From Methylocystis rosea (lineage in GTDB: Bacteria > Pseudomonadota > Alphaproteobacteria > Rhizobiales > Beijerinckiaceae): 64,000 bases of DNA. Both the position numbers and the translations under genes were made by a program. The stretch covers positions 124,001 to 188,000 of the forward strand of contig NZ_CP034086.1 in the NCBI RefSeq assembly GCF_003855495.1, read 5' to 3'. Below the pieces are notes generated by a model. That model was not told the DNA's origin. It saw only the letters and a program-made list of their open reading frames with translations, and searched no databases. Below are positions 21,243 to 29,669 of the stretch, in pieces (the first letter of the stretch is position 1; every line of letters starts with the position of its first letter).

Positions 21243-21650
21243 GTGAGCGTGAAAGAAACGCGCGAACGTCGCTCCGCCATCATGCGTGCGGTGAAGGGGC
21301 GCGACACCGCTCCCGAAATCGCCGTGCGGACGATGTTGAGGCGTTTCGCGCCGGGTTATCGGCTGCATCGCAAGGACGTTCCCGGCAATCCCGACATCGC
21401 TTTCATCGGCCGCAAGCGCGCGATCTTCGTCCATGGCTGCTTCTGGCACGGGCATGATTGCCCGCGCGGCGCGCGCAGCCCCAAGGCCAACGCCGACTAT
21501 TGGCGCGCCAAGATCGCCAGGAACATCGCGCGCGACGCGGCGCATCAGGCGGCGCTCGCGGCGATGGGCTGGCGCGCGCTCACGGTCTGGGAATGCGAGC
21601 TGAAGGATAAAGCCGGCGTGGAAAAGAAGCTGCGCGAATTTCTGGGGTAG
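21243..21650 (+). CDS. vsr: Very short patch repair endonuclease
   Basis: Vsr-type endonuclease (135 residues) that nicks next to the mismatched T in T:G mispairs left by deamination of 5-methylcytosine. Conserved segments are RSAIMRAVKGRDTAPEIAVR, YRLHRKDVPGNPDIAFIGRK with the catalytic Asp, and the zinc/DNA-contact region AIFVHGCFWHGHDC. GTG 21243 gives the usual N-terminus (MSVKETRERRSAIMR). It pairs functionally with the cytosine methyltransferase just upstream, as Vsr does with Dcm in E. coli. Confidence 0.93.
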   Translation: MSVKETRERRSAIMRAVKGRDTAPEIAVRTMLRRFAPGYRLHRKDVPGNPDIAFIGRKRAIFVHGCFWHGHDCPRGARSPKANADYWRAKIARNIARDAAHQAALAAMGWRALTVWECELKDKAGVEKKLREFLG

Positions 21651-21658
21651 GGGGCGCA

Positions 21659-21772
21659 TACCTCCCCCTTGCGGGGAGGTCGCGCCGCAAAGCGGCGCGG
21701 GTGGGGGGCTTTTCACCCCACCCGGTTCGCTACGCGAACCACCCTCCCCGTCGAGGGGAGGGATACGCCCCC
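21659..21772. repeat. Palindromic repeat, family 3, between vsr and efp
   Basis: This non-coding stretch consists of nested palindromes: CCTCCCCCTTGCGGGGAGG, GCGCCGCAAAGCGGCGC, GGTTCGCTACGCGAACC and CCTCCCCGTCGAGGGGAGG. It lies between the convergent ends of vsr and efp and could act as a bidirectional transcript end. It resembles short intergenic repeats widespread in Hyphomicrobiales. Confidence 0.75.
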
Positions 21773-22342
21773 TCAATCCTTGGCGCGCTCGACATAGGCG
21801 CCGTCTTCGGTCTGGATGACGACGCGCGTGCCGGGCTGAATATGCGGCGGGACCATCACGCGCGCGCCATTGGCGAGCTTCGCCGGCTTATAGGACGAGG
21901 ATGCGGTCTGGCCCTTCATCGCCGGCTCTGTCTCGATGATCTCCAGCGTCACGCGCGGCGGCAACTGAATGCCAACGGCCACGCCGTTGAACATCGACAG
22001 GATGCAGACCATGCCCTCCTGCAGCCACTGCGCCTGATCGCCGATCACATCGGTGGGCACGATGATCTGCTCGTAGCTCGCCTGATTCATGAAGTGATAG
22101 CCGTCGCCGTCATTGTAGAGATAGCTGAAATCCTGATCCTCGACGAAGGCGCGCTCGACCTGTTCGGTCGTCTTGTAGCGGTCCGAAGTTTTGACGCCGT
22201 CCGAGAGTCGGCGCATGTCGATCTGCGTCGTCGGGGTGCCCTTGCCGGGGAAAAAACTTTCGGCGGTCAGGACGACGTAAAGCTGCCCGTCATCTCTCTC
22301 GATGATATTGCCTTTGCGAATCGAACTGGCGATGACTTTCAC
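21773..22342 (-). CDS. efp: Elongation factor P
   Basis: Translation factor that binds the ribosomal E site and rescues stalling at polyproline. The 189-residue protein has the three beta-barrel domains of the family. The tip loop of domain [11 protein letters not shown], places Lys at the position lysylated by EpmA in E. coli. Domains II and III are recognisable from [27 protein letters not shown] and the C-terminal [17 protein letters not shown]. It is divergently transcribed from epmA, whose product should modify it. Confidence 0.95.
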   Translation of the reverse strand: MKVIASSIRKGNIIERDDGQLYVVLTAESFFPGKGTPTTQIDMRRLSDGVKTSDRYKTTEQVERAFVEDQDFSYLYNDGDGYHFMNQASYEQIIVPTDVIGDQAQWLQEGMVCILSMFNGVAVGIQLPPRVTLEIIETEPAMKGQTASSSYKPAKLANGARVMVPPHIQPGTRVVIQTEDGAYVERAKD

Positions 22343-22437
22343 GTCCGTATCCCTTATTGCCGGCCTAGTTTATGAACGGCGGTCAGACCATATTTCGGGC
22401 GCGCCGGCAATCCGGGCCCCGCCTCGCGGGAGACCTT

Positions 22438-23481
22438 ATGACGCGCGCGTCGCCTTGGTGGGCTCGGGATGTTTATGCCGACCGCAAGCCCTTTCTCAAG
22501 GGCAGGGCGGCGATCGCCGCCGCCGTCCGACGCTTCTTCGCCGCGGAAGGCTTCGCCGAGGTCGAAACGGCGGCGCTTCAGCTATCCGGCGGCAATGAAA
22601 CGCATCTTTCGGCCTTCGCGACCGAGTTGATCGGCTCGGCCGGCGAGCGGAGCCGACTTTTTCTCCATACCTCGCCGGAGTTTTCCTGCAAGAAGCTGCT
22701 CGCGGCAGGCGAGGAGCGGATTTTCACCCTTGCGCATGTCTTCCGCAATCGCGAGCGCTCCGCCCTGCACCATCCGGAATTCACCATGCTGGAGTGGTAC
22801 CGCGCGGAGGCGCCGACGCTGCGGCTGATGGAGGATTGCGCCGGATTGCTGGCGAGCGCGGCGCGGGCGGCCGGCGCGACGGATTTCGCCTGGATGGAAC
22901 GCGTTTGCGATCCCTTCGAGGAACCGCAAATCATCAGCGTCTGCGAGGCCTTTGCGACCCACGCGAGCATTGATTTGGAATCGCTGCTCGACGACCGCGA
23001 CGGACTGGCGCGCGCCGCCGCGCGGGACGGCATACGGGTGGTCGACGACGACGGCTGGTCGGATCTCTTTAGCAAGATCATGTCCGAAAAAATCGAGCCC
23101 ATGCTCGGTCGCGAGCGGCCGACGATTCTGACGGATTATCCGGTGAGCGAGGCGGCGCTCGCCCGCGCCAACGCCGACGATCCGCGCTTCGCCGATCGCT
23201 TCGAACTCTATGTCTGCGGGGTCGAGCTCGCTAATGGCTTTGCCGAACTGACCGACGCGGCGGAGCAACGCCGGCGCTTCGAGGCGCAGATGCAGGAGAA
23301 GCGCCGCATCTACGGCGAGACCTATCCGATCGACGAGGATTTTCTCGCCGCTCTGGCCGAGATGCCGCCGGCCTGCGGCGTTGCGCTGGGCTTTGACCGG
23401 CTGGTGATGCTCGCGACGGGAGCTGCGCACATCGAGCAGGTGCTGTGGACGCCAGTGGCCGAGCGCGGCACGGCGCTCTAG
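22438..23481 (+). CDS. epmA: EF-P beta-lysine ligase (EpmA/PoxA/GenX)
   Basis: Class II lysyl-tRNA synthetase paralogue without an anticodon-binding domain, which attaches (R)-beta-lysine to EF-P. Motif 2 is seen in HTSPEFSCKKLL and RIFTLAHVFRNRERSALHHPEFTMLEWYR, and motif 3 in CGVALGFDRLVML. I start at ATG 22438 (347 residues, MTRASPWWARDVYADRKPFL) because GGGAG at 22428-22432 precedes it and the SPWW segment is the usual N-terminus. An ATG at 22372 would add 22 weakly plausible residues. No epmB (lysine 2,3-aminomutase) is in the window. Confidence 0.93.
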   Translation: MTRASPWWARDVYADRKPFLKGRAAIAAAVRRFFAAEGFAEVETAALQLSGGNETHLSAFATELIGSAGERSRLFLHTSPEFSCKKLLAAGEERIFTLAHVFRNRERSALHHPEFTMLEWYRAEAPTLRLMEDCAGLLASAARAAGATDFAWMERVCDPFEEPQIISVCEAFATHASIDLESLLDDRDGLARAAARDGIRVVDDDGWSDLFSKIMSEKIEPMLGRERPTILTDYPVSEAALARANADDPRFADRFELYVCGVELANGFAELTDAAEQRRRFEAQMQEKRRIYGETYPIDEDFLAALAEMPPACGVALGFDRLVMLATGAAHIEQVLWTPVAERGTAL

Positions 23482-23613
23482 TTCATTCAAATAAACGACG
23501 CGATGCCGGCACGTAAGTCCTACGCTGGCAATGACGTCCATATTTGGCGCCATTTGGCGGCGAACGCGAGCGATACGCGCTCGCGCGCCGCGCATGATTT
23601 GATGGAGGGCGCG

Positions 23614-25089
23614 ATGGGCCTTAAATTATTGCTGAAATCTGTTGTGGCCCTCGCCATGACGATCGCGACAGCCGCCATGGCGCAGCAGAGCGAAGCGCCC
23701 GCAGCGCCGGCCACGCCCGTCTCCACCTTCGACGACAAGCTCGTGAAAATTGGCGAGCAGGCGCCAGGTTTCGGCGGGATGTATTTCGACGAGAAGGGCG
23801 CGCTGCAGGTCTATATGAAAAACGCCCCCGAACTACGCAGCGCGGATGCGATGAAAGCCGCGCGGTCGCAGGTCACGTCGGCCATCGCCAGCGTGCTCGG
23901 CGCGGAGTTCCTGACGCAAAACGCCGCCGCCAAAGGCCGCGCTCAAGAACCGAACATCATCAAAGGCGACTACGACGTCGTCGAGCTCGCCAAATGGAAG
24001 AAAAGCTTCAGCCCGGCGCTCGACGGCCAGGAGATCGTCTTCGTCGATCTCGACGAACGCCGCAATCGCGTGACCATCGGCGTCGTCGGCGATCCGTCGC
24101 GCCAAAGATTCGAAGCTCTGGCGAAATCGCTCGGCGTTCCGTTCGAAGCGCTGATCATCGAAGAAACGCAGCCGATCCGTTTTCACGCCTCGTTGCGCGA
24201 TAAACGTCGGCCGGTGCCCGCCGGCGTTCAGATCGAAATCGACACCGGCGTTTTCGCCTTCAAGCTCTGCACGCTCGGATTCAATGTCGTGCGCAATGGC
24301 CGCGACGGCTTTATCACCAATTCTCACTGCACCAAGAATCGCGGCGTCAGCAACGACGACGATTTCCATCAGCCGAACGATCCGCTGCTTTCCGGCAATA
24401 AGATCGGCGACGAGGACAGAGACCCGCCATACTTCACCGGCGGCGTGTGCCCATCGGGGAAGAAATGCCGCTTCAGCGACAGCGCCTACGCCGATTATCG
24501 CATCGACCGCGGGCGTTTCGAAATCGCGCGAACGACGAACAATACCGGCTCGCTGACGATCAACGGCTCTCCGAGCACATTTCTGATCGTCAGCGAGACG
24601 CCGGACTCCGTGGTGGGCATGAGGCTCAACAAAATCGGCCGCACGACCGGCTGGGCCTTCGGCGACGTGCGCGCGACCTGCATCGACGTTAATGTCGCGG
24701 ACACCGACGTCAGGCTGCTGTGCCAGAGCCGCGTCGGGCGGGTCAGCGGGACGAACAAGCTGACGGACAATGGCGACAGCGGCTCCCCCGTCTTCTCCAT
24801 CCTGCCGACCGGCAGTCAGGCGAGCCTGCACGGCATTTTGTGGGGCGGACCGGACGACGGGAGCTCCTTCGTCTTCAGCCCGATGAGCATGATCGAGCAG
24901 GAGCTCGGAGATCTCACCACCTTCACCGCGCCACGGCCTCCGCCGCCCCCGCCGCCGGAGCCGACGCCGCGGGAGCAGTGCCTGCGGGAATGCAACGCCG
25001 AGCGGGACGCCTGTCTCGCCGATGGCGGCCTGGGGTCGCAATGCATCCCCGCCTGGCGGCGCTGCCGGGAGCAGTGCCCGGCGCGCTGA
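23614..25089 (+). CDS. Exported trypsin-like (S1 fold) serine protease with Cys-rich tail
   Basis: The 491-residue product has a Sec signal peptide (MGLKLLLKSVVALAMTIATAAMA) and is predicted to be periplasmic or secreted. An N-terminal prodomain-like region (residues about 25-200) precedes a chymotrypsin-fold domain with the His box DGFITNSHCT and the Ser box NGDSGSPVF. The catalytic Asp is not certain by eye; SAYADYRIDR is a candidate. After about residue 430 comes a run of seven Pro and a 40-residue tail with six Cys (CLRECNAERDACLADG...CIPAWRRCREQC). ATG 23614 follows GGAGGG at 23604; an ATG at 23602 is an alternative. Substrate unknown. Confidence 0.78.
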   Translation: MGLKLLLKSVVALAMTIATAAMAQQSEAPAAPATPVSTFDDKLVKIGEQAPGFGGMYFDEKGALQVYMKNAPELRSADAMKAARSQVTSAIASVLGAEFLTQNAAAKGRAQEPNIIKGDYDVVELAKWKKSFSPALDGQEIVFVDLDERRNRVTIGVVGDPSRQRFEALAKSLGVPFEALIIEETQPIRFHASLRDKRRPVPAGVQIEIDTGVFAFKLCTLGFNVVRNGRDGFITNSHCTKNRGVSNDDDFHQPNDPLLSGNKIGDEDRDPPYFTGGVCPSGKKCRFSDSAYADYRIDRGRFEIARTTNNTGSLTINGSPSTFLIVSETPDSVVGMRLNKIGRTTGWAFGDVRATCIDVNVADTDVRLLCQSRVGRVSGTNKLTDNGDSGSPVFSILPTGSQASLHGILWGGPDDGSSFVFSPMSMIEQELGDLTTFTAPRPPPPPPPEPTPREQCLRECNAERDACLADGGLGSQCIPAWRRCREQCPAR

Positions 25090-25208
25090 GCCGCGGTTCG
25101 GGCGGGGTCTGGCCTTGGGAGGACCGCCCAGGCCGGCTCCGCTTCCAAATTCCCCCGCCTTGAGGTATGAGACGCTGCATCGCAACAACAGCCAGCGTCT
25201 CCAGTTCC

Positions 25209-25228
25209 CGGCCGCTCTCGAGCGGCCG
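25209..25228 (+). promoter_or_regulatory. Perfect hairpin in the typA leader
   Basis: CGGCCGCTC (25209-25217) and GAGCGGCCG (25220-25228) pair perfectly with a two-base loop. The hairpin sits between the protease stop and typA, followed after 11 bases by TTTT. It could be the terminator of the upstream gene or part of the typA 5' leader; the imperfect T-run leaves this open. Confidence 0.35.
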
Positions 25229-25263
25229 CAGAGGCGGCTGTTTTACCTGGCCGGCCTTTGAAC

Positions 25264-27084
25264 ATGCAGCTGCGCAACATCGCCATCATCGCCCACGTCG
25301 ACCATGGCAAGACCACGCTCGTCGACCGCCTGCTCCAGCAGTCGGGCGCCTTTCGCGAAAACCAGCGCGTCGCCGAACGCGTGATGGATTCGAACGATCT
25401 CGAAAAAGAGCGCGGCATCACCATTATGGCGAAGGCCACCTCCATCACCTGGAAGGATGTGCGCATCAACATCGTCGACACGCCCGGCCACGCCGATTTC
25501 GGCGGCGAGGTTGAGCGCATCCTGTCGATGGTCGACGGCGCCATCGTGCTCGTCGACGCCGCCGAAGGCCCGATGCCGCAGACGAAATTCGTCGTCGGCA
25601 AGGCGCTCAAGATCGGCCTGAAGCCGATCGTCTGCGTCAACAAGGTCGACAAGCCCGACGCCCGCGTCTCGGAAGTCGTCAATGAGGTGTTCGATCTCTT
25701 CGCCGCGCTCGACGCCACCGACGAGCAGCTCGACTTTCCGATCATCTACGGCTCCGCCAAGCAAGGCTGGATGGCCGAGGAGCCGACCGGCCCGCAGGAC
25801 GGCATGGCGCCGCTCTTCGATCTCGTCGTCAAGCATGTGCCGGCGCCCACCGTCGAGGACGGCGGCTTCCGCATGCTCGGCACGCTGCTCGAAGCGAACC
25901 CCTATCTTGGCCGCATCATCACCGGCCGCGTCTTCGCCGGCAGCGTGAAGCCCAATCAGGCGGTGAAGGTGCTCGACCGCACCGGCAAGATCGTCGAACA
26001 GGGCCGCGTGTCGAAAATTCTCGCCTTCCGCGGCATTGAGCGCCAGCCGATCGACGAGGCGGAAGCCGGCGACATCGTCGCCATCGCCGGCCTCGAAAAA
26101 TTCAACGTCGCCGACACGCTCTGCGCGCTGGAAGTCAACGAGCCGCTGCAGGCGCAGCCGATCGATCCGCCGACGCTCTCCATGACCTTCCTCGTCAATG
26201 ACAGCCCGCTCGCGGGCACGGAAGGCGACAAGGTCACGAGCCGCATGATCCGCGCGCGCCTCTTCAAGGAAGCCGAAGGCAATGTCGCGCTGCGCGTCGA
26301 GGACGCGCCGGCGGGCGACGCCTATATCGTCTCGGGCCGCGGCGAATTGCAGCTCGGCATTCTGATCGAGACCATGCGCCGCGAGGGCTTCGAACTCGGC
26401 GTCTCGCGCCCCAAGGTCGTCTTCAAGAAGGACGAGAGCGGCGACATTCTGGAGCCGATCGAAGAAGTCGTCATCGACGTCGACGAGGAGCATTCTGGCG
26501 TCGTCGTGCAGAAGATGAATGAGCGCAAGGCCGAGATGATCGAGATGCGTCCGTCGGGCGGCAATCGCCTGCGGCTCGTCTTCCATGCGCCGACGCGCGG
26601 CCTCATCGGCTATCAGGGCGAACTTCTCACCGACACGCGCGGCACGGCGATCATGAACCGCCTGTTCCATGAATATGCGCCCTATAAGGGCGAGATTCAG
26701 GGACGCCGCAACGGCGTGCTGATCAGCAATGATTCCGGCGAGGCCGTCGCTTACGCGATGTGGAAGCTGGAAGATCGCGGCCCGATGATGATCGAGCCGG
26801 GCTGGAAGGTCTATAAGGGCATGATCGTCGGCGAACATACGCGCGACAATGATCTCGAGATCAATGTGCTGAAGGGCAAGCAGCTCACCAACATCCGCAC
26901 GCAGTCGAAGGACGAGGCGGTGCGCCTGACGCCGCCGATCCAGATGACGCTGGAAAAGGCGCTGGCCTATATCGAGGACGACGAGCGCGTGGAAGTGACG
27001 CCGAAATCGATCCGCCTGCGCAAGGTGTTTCTCGACCCCAACGACCGCAAGAAGGCGAAGGGCAAGGCCGCGCTGGTGGAGTGA
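25264..27084 (+). CDS. typA: Translational GTPase TypA/BipA
   Basis: Ribosome-associated GTPase of the EF-G superfamily implicated in ribosome assembly and stress adaptation. The 606-residue protein has G1 AHVDHGKT, the switch I region with ERGITI, G3 [14 protein letters not shown] and G4 NKVDKPDAR, then EF-G-like domains II, III and V and the BipA-specific C-terminal domain ([13 protein letters not shown]...[10 protein letters not shown]). I use ATG 25264; a TTG two codons upstream is possible. No strong ribosome binding site is visible before it. Confidence 0.95.
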   Translation: MQLRNIAIIAHVDHGKTTLVDRLLQQSGAFRENQRVAERVMDSNDLEKERGITIMAKATSITWKDVRINIVDTPGHADFGGEVERILSMVDGAIVLVDAAEGPMPQTKFVVGKALKIGLKPIVCVNKVDKPDARVSEVVNEVFDLFAALDATDEQLDFPIIYGSAKQGWMAEEPTGPQDGMAPLFDLVVKHVPAPTVEDGGFRMLGTLLEANPYLGRIITGRVFAGSVKPNQAVKVLDRTGKIVEQGRVSKILAFRGIERQPIDEAEAGDIVAIAGLEKFNVADTLCALEVNEPLQAQPIDPPTLSMTFLVNDSPLAGTEGDKVTSRMIRARLFKEAEGNVALRVEDAPAGDAYIVSGRGELQLGILIETMRREGFELGVSRPKVVFKKDESGDILEPIEEVVIDVDEEHSGVVVQKMNERKAEMIEMRPSGGNRLRLVFHAPTRGLIGYQGELLTDTRGTAIMNRLFHEYAPYKGEIQGRRNGVLISNDSGEAVAYAMWKLEDRGPMMIEPGWKVYKGMIVGEHTRDNDLEINVLKGKQLTNIRTQSKDEAVRLTPPIQMTLEKALAYIEDDERVEVTPKSIRLRKVFLDPNDRKKAKGKAALVE

Positions 27085-27103
27085 GGGCGCGCGCCAATCG
27101 CCG

Positions 27104-27250
27104 AAGCCCCTCACCTTACCTCTCCCCGCAAGCGGGGAGAGGGGATAGCGGCGCAGCGCCTTCTGCACGTCGCGCGCGCATGATTTTTTCGCGAATCGCC
27201 TGACGCCTCTTCTCCCCGCTTGCGGGGAGAAGTGCGATGAGGGGCGAGGG
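27104..27250. repeat. Paired palindromes, family 4, between typA and the RNase T2 gene
   Basis: Two short perfect palindromes flank a ~65 bp core: CCTCTCCCCGC/GCGGGGAGAGG at 27119-27142 and CTTCTCCCCGC/GCGGGGAGAAG at 27209-27232, each an 11 bp stem with a two-base loop. Outer sequences CCCCTCACC and GGGGCGAGGGG are also roughly complementary. The element separates convergent genes and may serve as their terminator. Confidence 0.75.
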
Positions 27251-27264
27251 GATTGGCGCGCCGC

Positions 27265-28278
27265 CTACTGCAACCCCACTGCATCGACCACTCCGCTTGG
27301 GCAGCCGGGGTCGGTCGCCGGCGCGGCAGCCATAAGATCGGCGAGTTTGCTGTCGGGTTTGACGTCGCCCACCAATCCGATGGTCATCTCGACAATGAGA
27401 TTGCGGCCGCCGTCTCTCTTGCAGGCGACGCGCACGCGATCCGCGGCGCCGTCGCCGAAGGTCTCGTTGAACGCCGCCTTGAGTTGGTCGCGCGTGATCT
27501 CCTCGCCGATATGCGCCGCGAAAAGCCCCTGAACCTTGGAGCTATTCAGCTGAGACACCAGCGCGAGCATCCGTGAAAAATAGGCTTCCGCCACGCTTCC
27601 CGGAAAGCACGTGCCATGTTTGATCCACTCGTGCCTTTCGAGCAGCGACATCGTTCCCGGCATGACTTCCGACAGGGCGTGCCTTGTCGCGTCGGAGAGT
27701 TCGGGCTCGGGCAGGCCGTTCCACCGGTTGTCCTTATCGGCGGCGACGATGTGGCGATCGACGTTGCAATATTGTTTTTTGGGCCAGAGCCCATGCAGCG
27801 TGAAATGCGTCGCGTCGAACCGGTCGGGTCTTTGCGTTTCGCATTCCGTCTTGTCGGGCTTGCCTTCGCAAAAGGCCGGCTGCCAGCTCACGGCGAGGAT
27901 GTAATCCGGCTTTTGCGCGGGACCGCCGTCAGGCTCTTGCCCGCCCGAGGCTTGTTCGCCGCCGCTCCCCGGCTGGCCGCCGCCCTCCGCGAGCGTCGCC
28001 TCGCCGCATCCGACAGCGACCCACCGGCGCCCCGGCTGAGCGTCGGGGACATCGATGAGATAATGCGTCGCGTTCGGCTTGTTCTTGGCGAAAATGGAAT
28101 AATGCCCATTCGGCTCGACGCTGATGTTGCCGGGATTGGCGCCGGTTCGGATCGATTGAAGCGCGGGACAGGACTGACGGGCTAGAAAAGTTCCCGATGC
28201 AGGCGTATCCGCCGTCGCGCCTGAGGCGACGAGCGATAAGGACGAGCAAAACAGCATTCGAACAGCGCGTGCGCGCAT
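27265..28278 (-). CDS. Exported RNase T2 family ribonuclease
   Basis: RNase T2-type endoribonuclease, expected in the periplasm or outside the cell, cleaving RNA through a 2',3'-cyclic phosphate. Both catalytic signatures are present: CAS1 FTLHGLWP and CAS2 HEWIKHGTC. I start at ATG 28278 (337 residues), which has GGAG eight bases upstream and gives a hydrophobic signal sequence (MRARAVRMLFCSSLSLVASG). The longer open frame upstream to 28503 is only repeat sequence. Residues about 30-110 form an extra N-terminal part ending in a Gly-rich linker before the T2 domain, which is longer than in E. coli RNase I. Cys residues are numerous, as expected for a disulphide-bonded T2 fold. Confidence 0.87.
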   Translation of the reverse strand: MRARAVRMLFCSSLSLVASGATADTPASGTFLARQSCPALQSIRTGANPGNISVEPNGHYSIFAKNKPNATHYLIDVPDAQPGRRWVAVGCGEATLAEGGGQPGSGGEQASGGQEPDGGPAQKPDYILAVSWQPAFCEGKPDKTECETQRPDRFDATHFTLHGLWPKKQYCNVDRHIVAADKDNRWNGLPEPELSDATRHALSEVMPGTMSLLERHEWIKHGTCFPGSVAEAYFSRMLALVSQLNSSKVQGLFAAHIGEEITRDQLKAAFNETFGDGAADRVRVACKRDGGRNLIVEMTIGLVGDVKPDSKLADLMAAAPATDPGCPSGVVDAVGLQ

Positions 28279-28389
28279 GACGCCAACTCCAAAAAACATC
28301 AGCAACGCGCGGAAGGGTAATCCGGGCGGGGAAAGCGAGCAAGCATCGGCCCGCTTCGATTTCGGTGAACGCGTCGTTTGGGAACTCAG

Positions 28390-28502
28390 CCCGTCATGGC
28401 CGGGCTTGTCCCTGCCATCCACGTCGAGAGGCGGCGCGGCGCTGCGAAATTTGCGGAGCGGCGCCGCGTGGATGCCCGGCGCAAGGCCGGGCATGACGTG
28501 CA
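28390..28502. repeat. Palindromic repeat, family 5, upstream of the RNase T2 gene
   Basis: CCCGTCATGGCCGGGCTTGT at the left and CCCGGCGCAAGGCCGGGCATGAC at the right are inverted versions of each other, and the inner arms GGCGGCGCGGCGCTGCG and CGGAGCGGCGCCGC also pair. When translated it gives the spurious peptides MPGLAPGIHA and AGTSPAMTG that appear in many Hyphomicrobiales annotations. It supplies the false N-terminal extension of the RNase T2 frame. Confidence 0.8.
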
Positions 28503-28570
28503 CAGATGCGCGTCGCTTATTGCGCCGGTAAGTTCGCCAAGTAGCAGCGCCAGGTTTTTGGCGCCGGCTT

Positions 28571-29593
28571 TCAAACGCCCGCGAGCGCCTCTCTCAATCC
28601 CGCCAAATCCTCCGGCAGTTCGCTTTCAAACATCATCTCCTCTTTCGTCACCGGATGCTCGAACCCCAGCGTCGCGGCGTGCAGCGCCTGGCGGTCCAAA
28701 CGCTCGACGATTTCGCGCGCGGCGGGCGTCAGTTTCGCGACCTTGGTTTTAAATCCCGCGCCATAAGTTTTGTCGCCGATCAGCGGATGGCCGATATGGG
28801 CCATATGCACGCGGATCTGATGCGTTCGGCCGGTCTCCAGCTGGCAGCGCATGAGCGCGGCGACGCCGTAATCCTCGACCTTCTCCCAATGCGTGATCGC
28901 CTCGCGGCCGCGCGCTTCCGACACCACCGCCATTTTCTCGCGCTGCGTCGAATGGCGGCCGAGCGGCGCGTCGACCGTTCCATGCGCGCGGTCGGGAACG
29001 CCCCAGACGAAGGCGAAATATTCGCGCGTCAGCGACAGTTTGCGGCCGTGATCGGCGAAGAGGCGCGAGAGGCCATGATGCGCGGCGTCGGTCTTGGCGA
29101 CGACCAACAGGCCGCTCGTATTCTTGTCGATGCGATGCACGATGCCGGGCTTCCTCACCCCGCCGACGCCGGAAAGGCTGTCGCCGCAATGCGCGATCAG
29201 CGCATTGACCAGCGTGCCGCTCTCATGCGCGCTCGCCGGATGCACGACGAGGCCGGCCGGCTTGTCGATGACGAGGAGATGTTCGTCCTCATAGACAATG
29301 GCGAGCGCGATATCTTCGCCCTGCGGCTCGGCCGGAGTCGCCGGCGGCACGTCGAGCGTGACGTGATCTCCGGCGCCGAGCTTCTTGGCCGGATCGCGCG
29401 CCGTCTCGCCGGCAAGGGTCGCGCGATTGTCCTCGATCAGCCCTTTGATGCGGCTGCGCGACAGATGCGCGGCGACGATCTCCGGCTGTTCGGCGAGAAA
29501 GCGGTCGAGCCGGGCGCCGGCGTGCTGCGGCGCAACGAGAAATTCGAAGCGCTCGGCGGATGCGTCAATTTGAGGCAGAGCCTTGACTGTCAT
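28571..29593 (-). CDS. RluA-family pseudouridine synthase (RluD-like)
   Basis: Probable 23S rRNA pseudouridine synthase. An S4 domain occupies the first ~80 residues (ARLDRFLAEQP...LSRSRIKGLIEDN) and the catalytic domain follows, with VIDKPAGLVVHPASAHESGTLVNAL and the signature HRIDKNTSGLL containing the catalytic Asp. The HPA..GTLVNAL stretch and the 340-residue length fit the RluD group better than RluC. I start at ATG 29593; an ATG at 29626 would add 11 residues, and no ribosome binding site decides. It is divergent from the flavoprotein gene. Confidence 0.87.
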   Translation of the reverse strand: MTVKALPQIDASAERFEFLVAPQHAGARLDRFLAEQPEIVAAHLSRSRIKGLIEDNRATLAGETARDPAKKLGAGDHVTLDVPPATPAEPQGEDIALAIVYEDEHLLVIDKPAGLVVHPASAHESGTLVNALIAHCGDSLSGVGGVRKPGIVHRIDKNTSGLLVVAKTDAAHHGLSRLFADHGRKLSLTREYFAFVWGVPDRAHGTVDAPLGRHSTQREKMAVVSEARGREAITHWEKVEDYGVAALMRCQLETGRTHQIRVHMAHIGHPLIGDKTYGAGFKTKVAKLTPAAREIVERLDRQALHAATLGFEHPVTKEEMMFESELPEDLAGLREALAGV

Positions 29594-29669
29594 TTCAGCT
29601 TTTTTTCCGCGCGCCGACGCGCACATGATATGAGAGCCACCGAAACGCGGGCGTGGCGCGAGCGGAGGC

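Noticed and set aside
25243..27168. 641-codon minus-strand frame opposite typA
   Set aside because: Antisense shadow; the plus strand encodes an intact TypA.
28279..28503. N-terminal extension of the RNase T2 gene
   Set aside because: It translates a palindromic repeat (MPGLAPGIHA type peptide); the ATG at 28278 has a ribosome binding site and a signal peptide.
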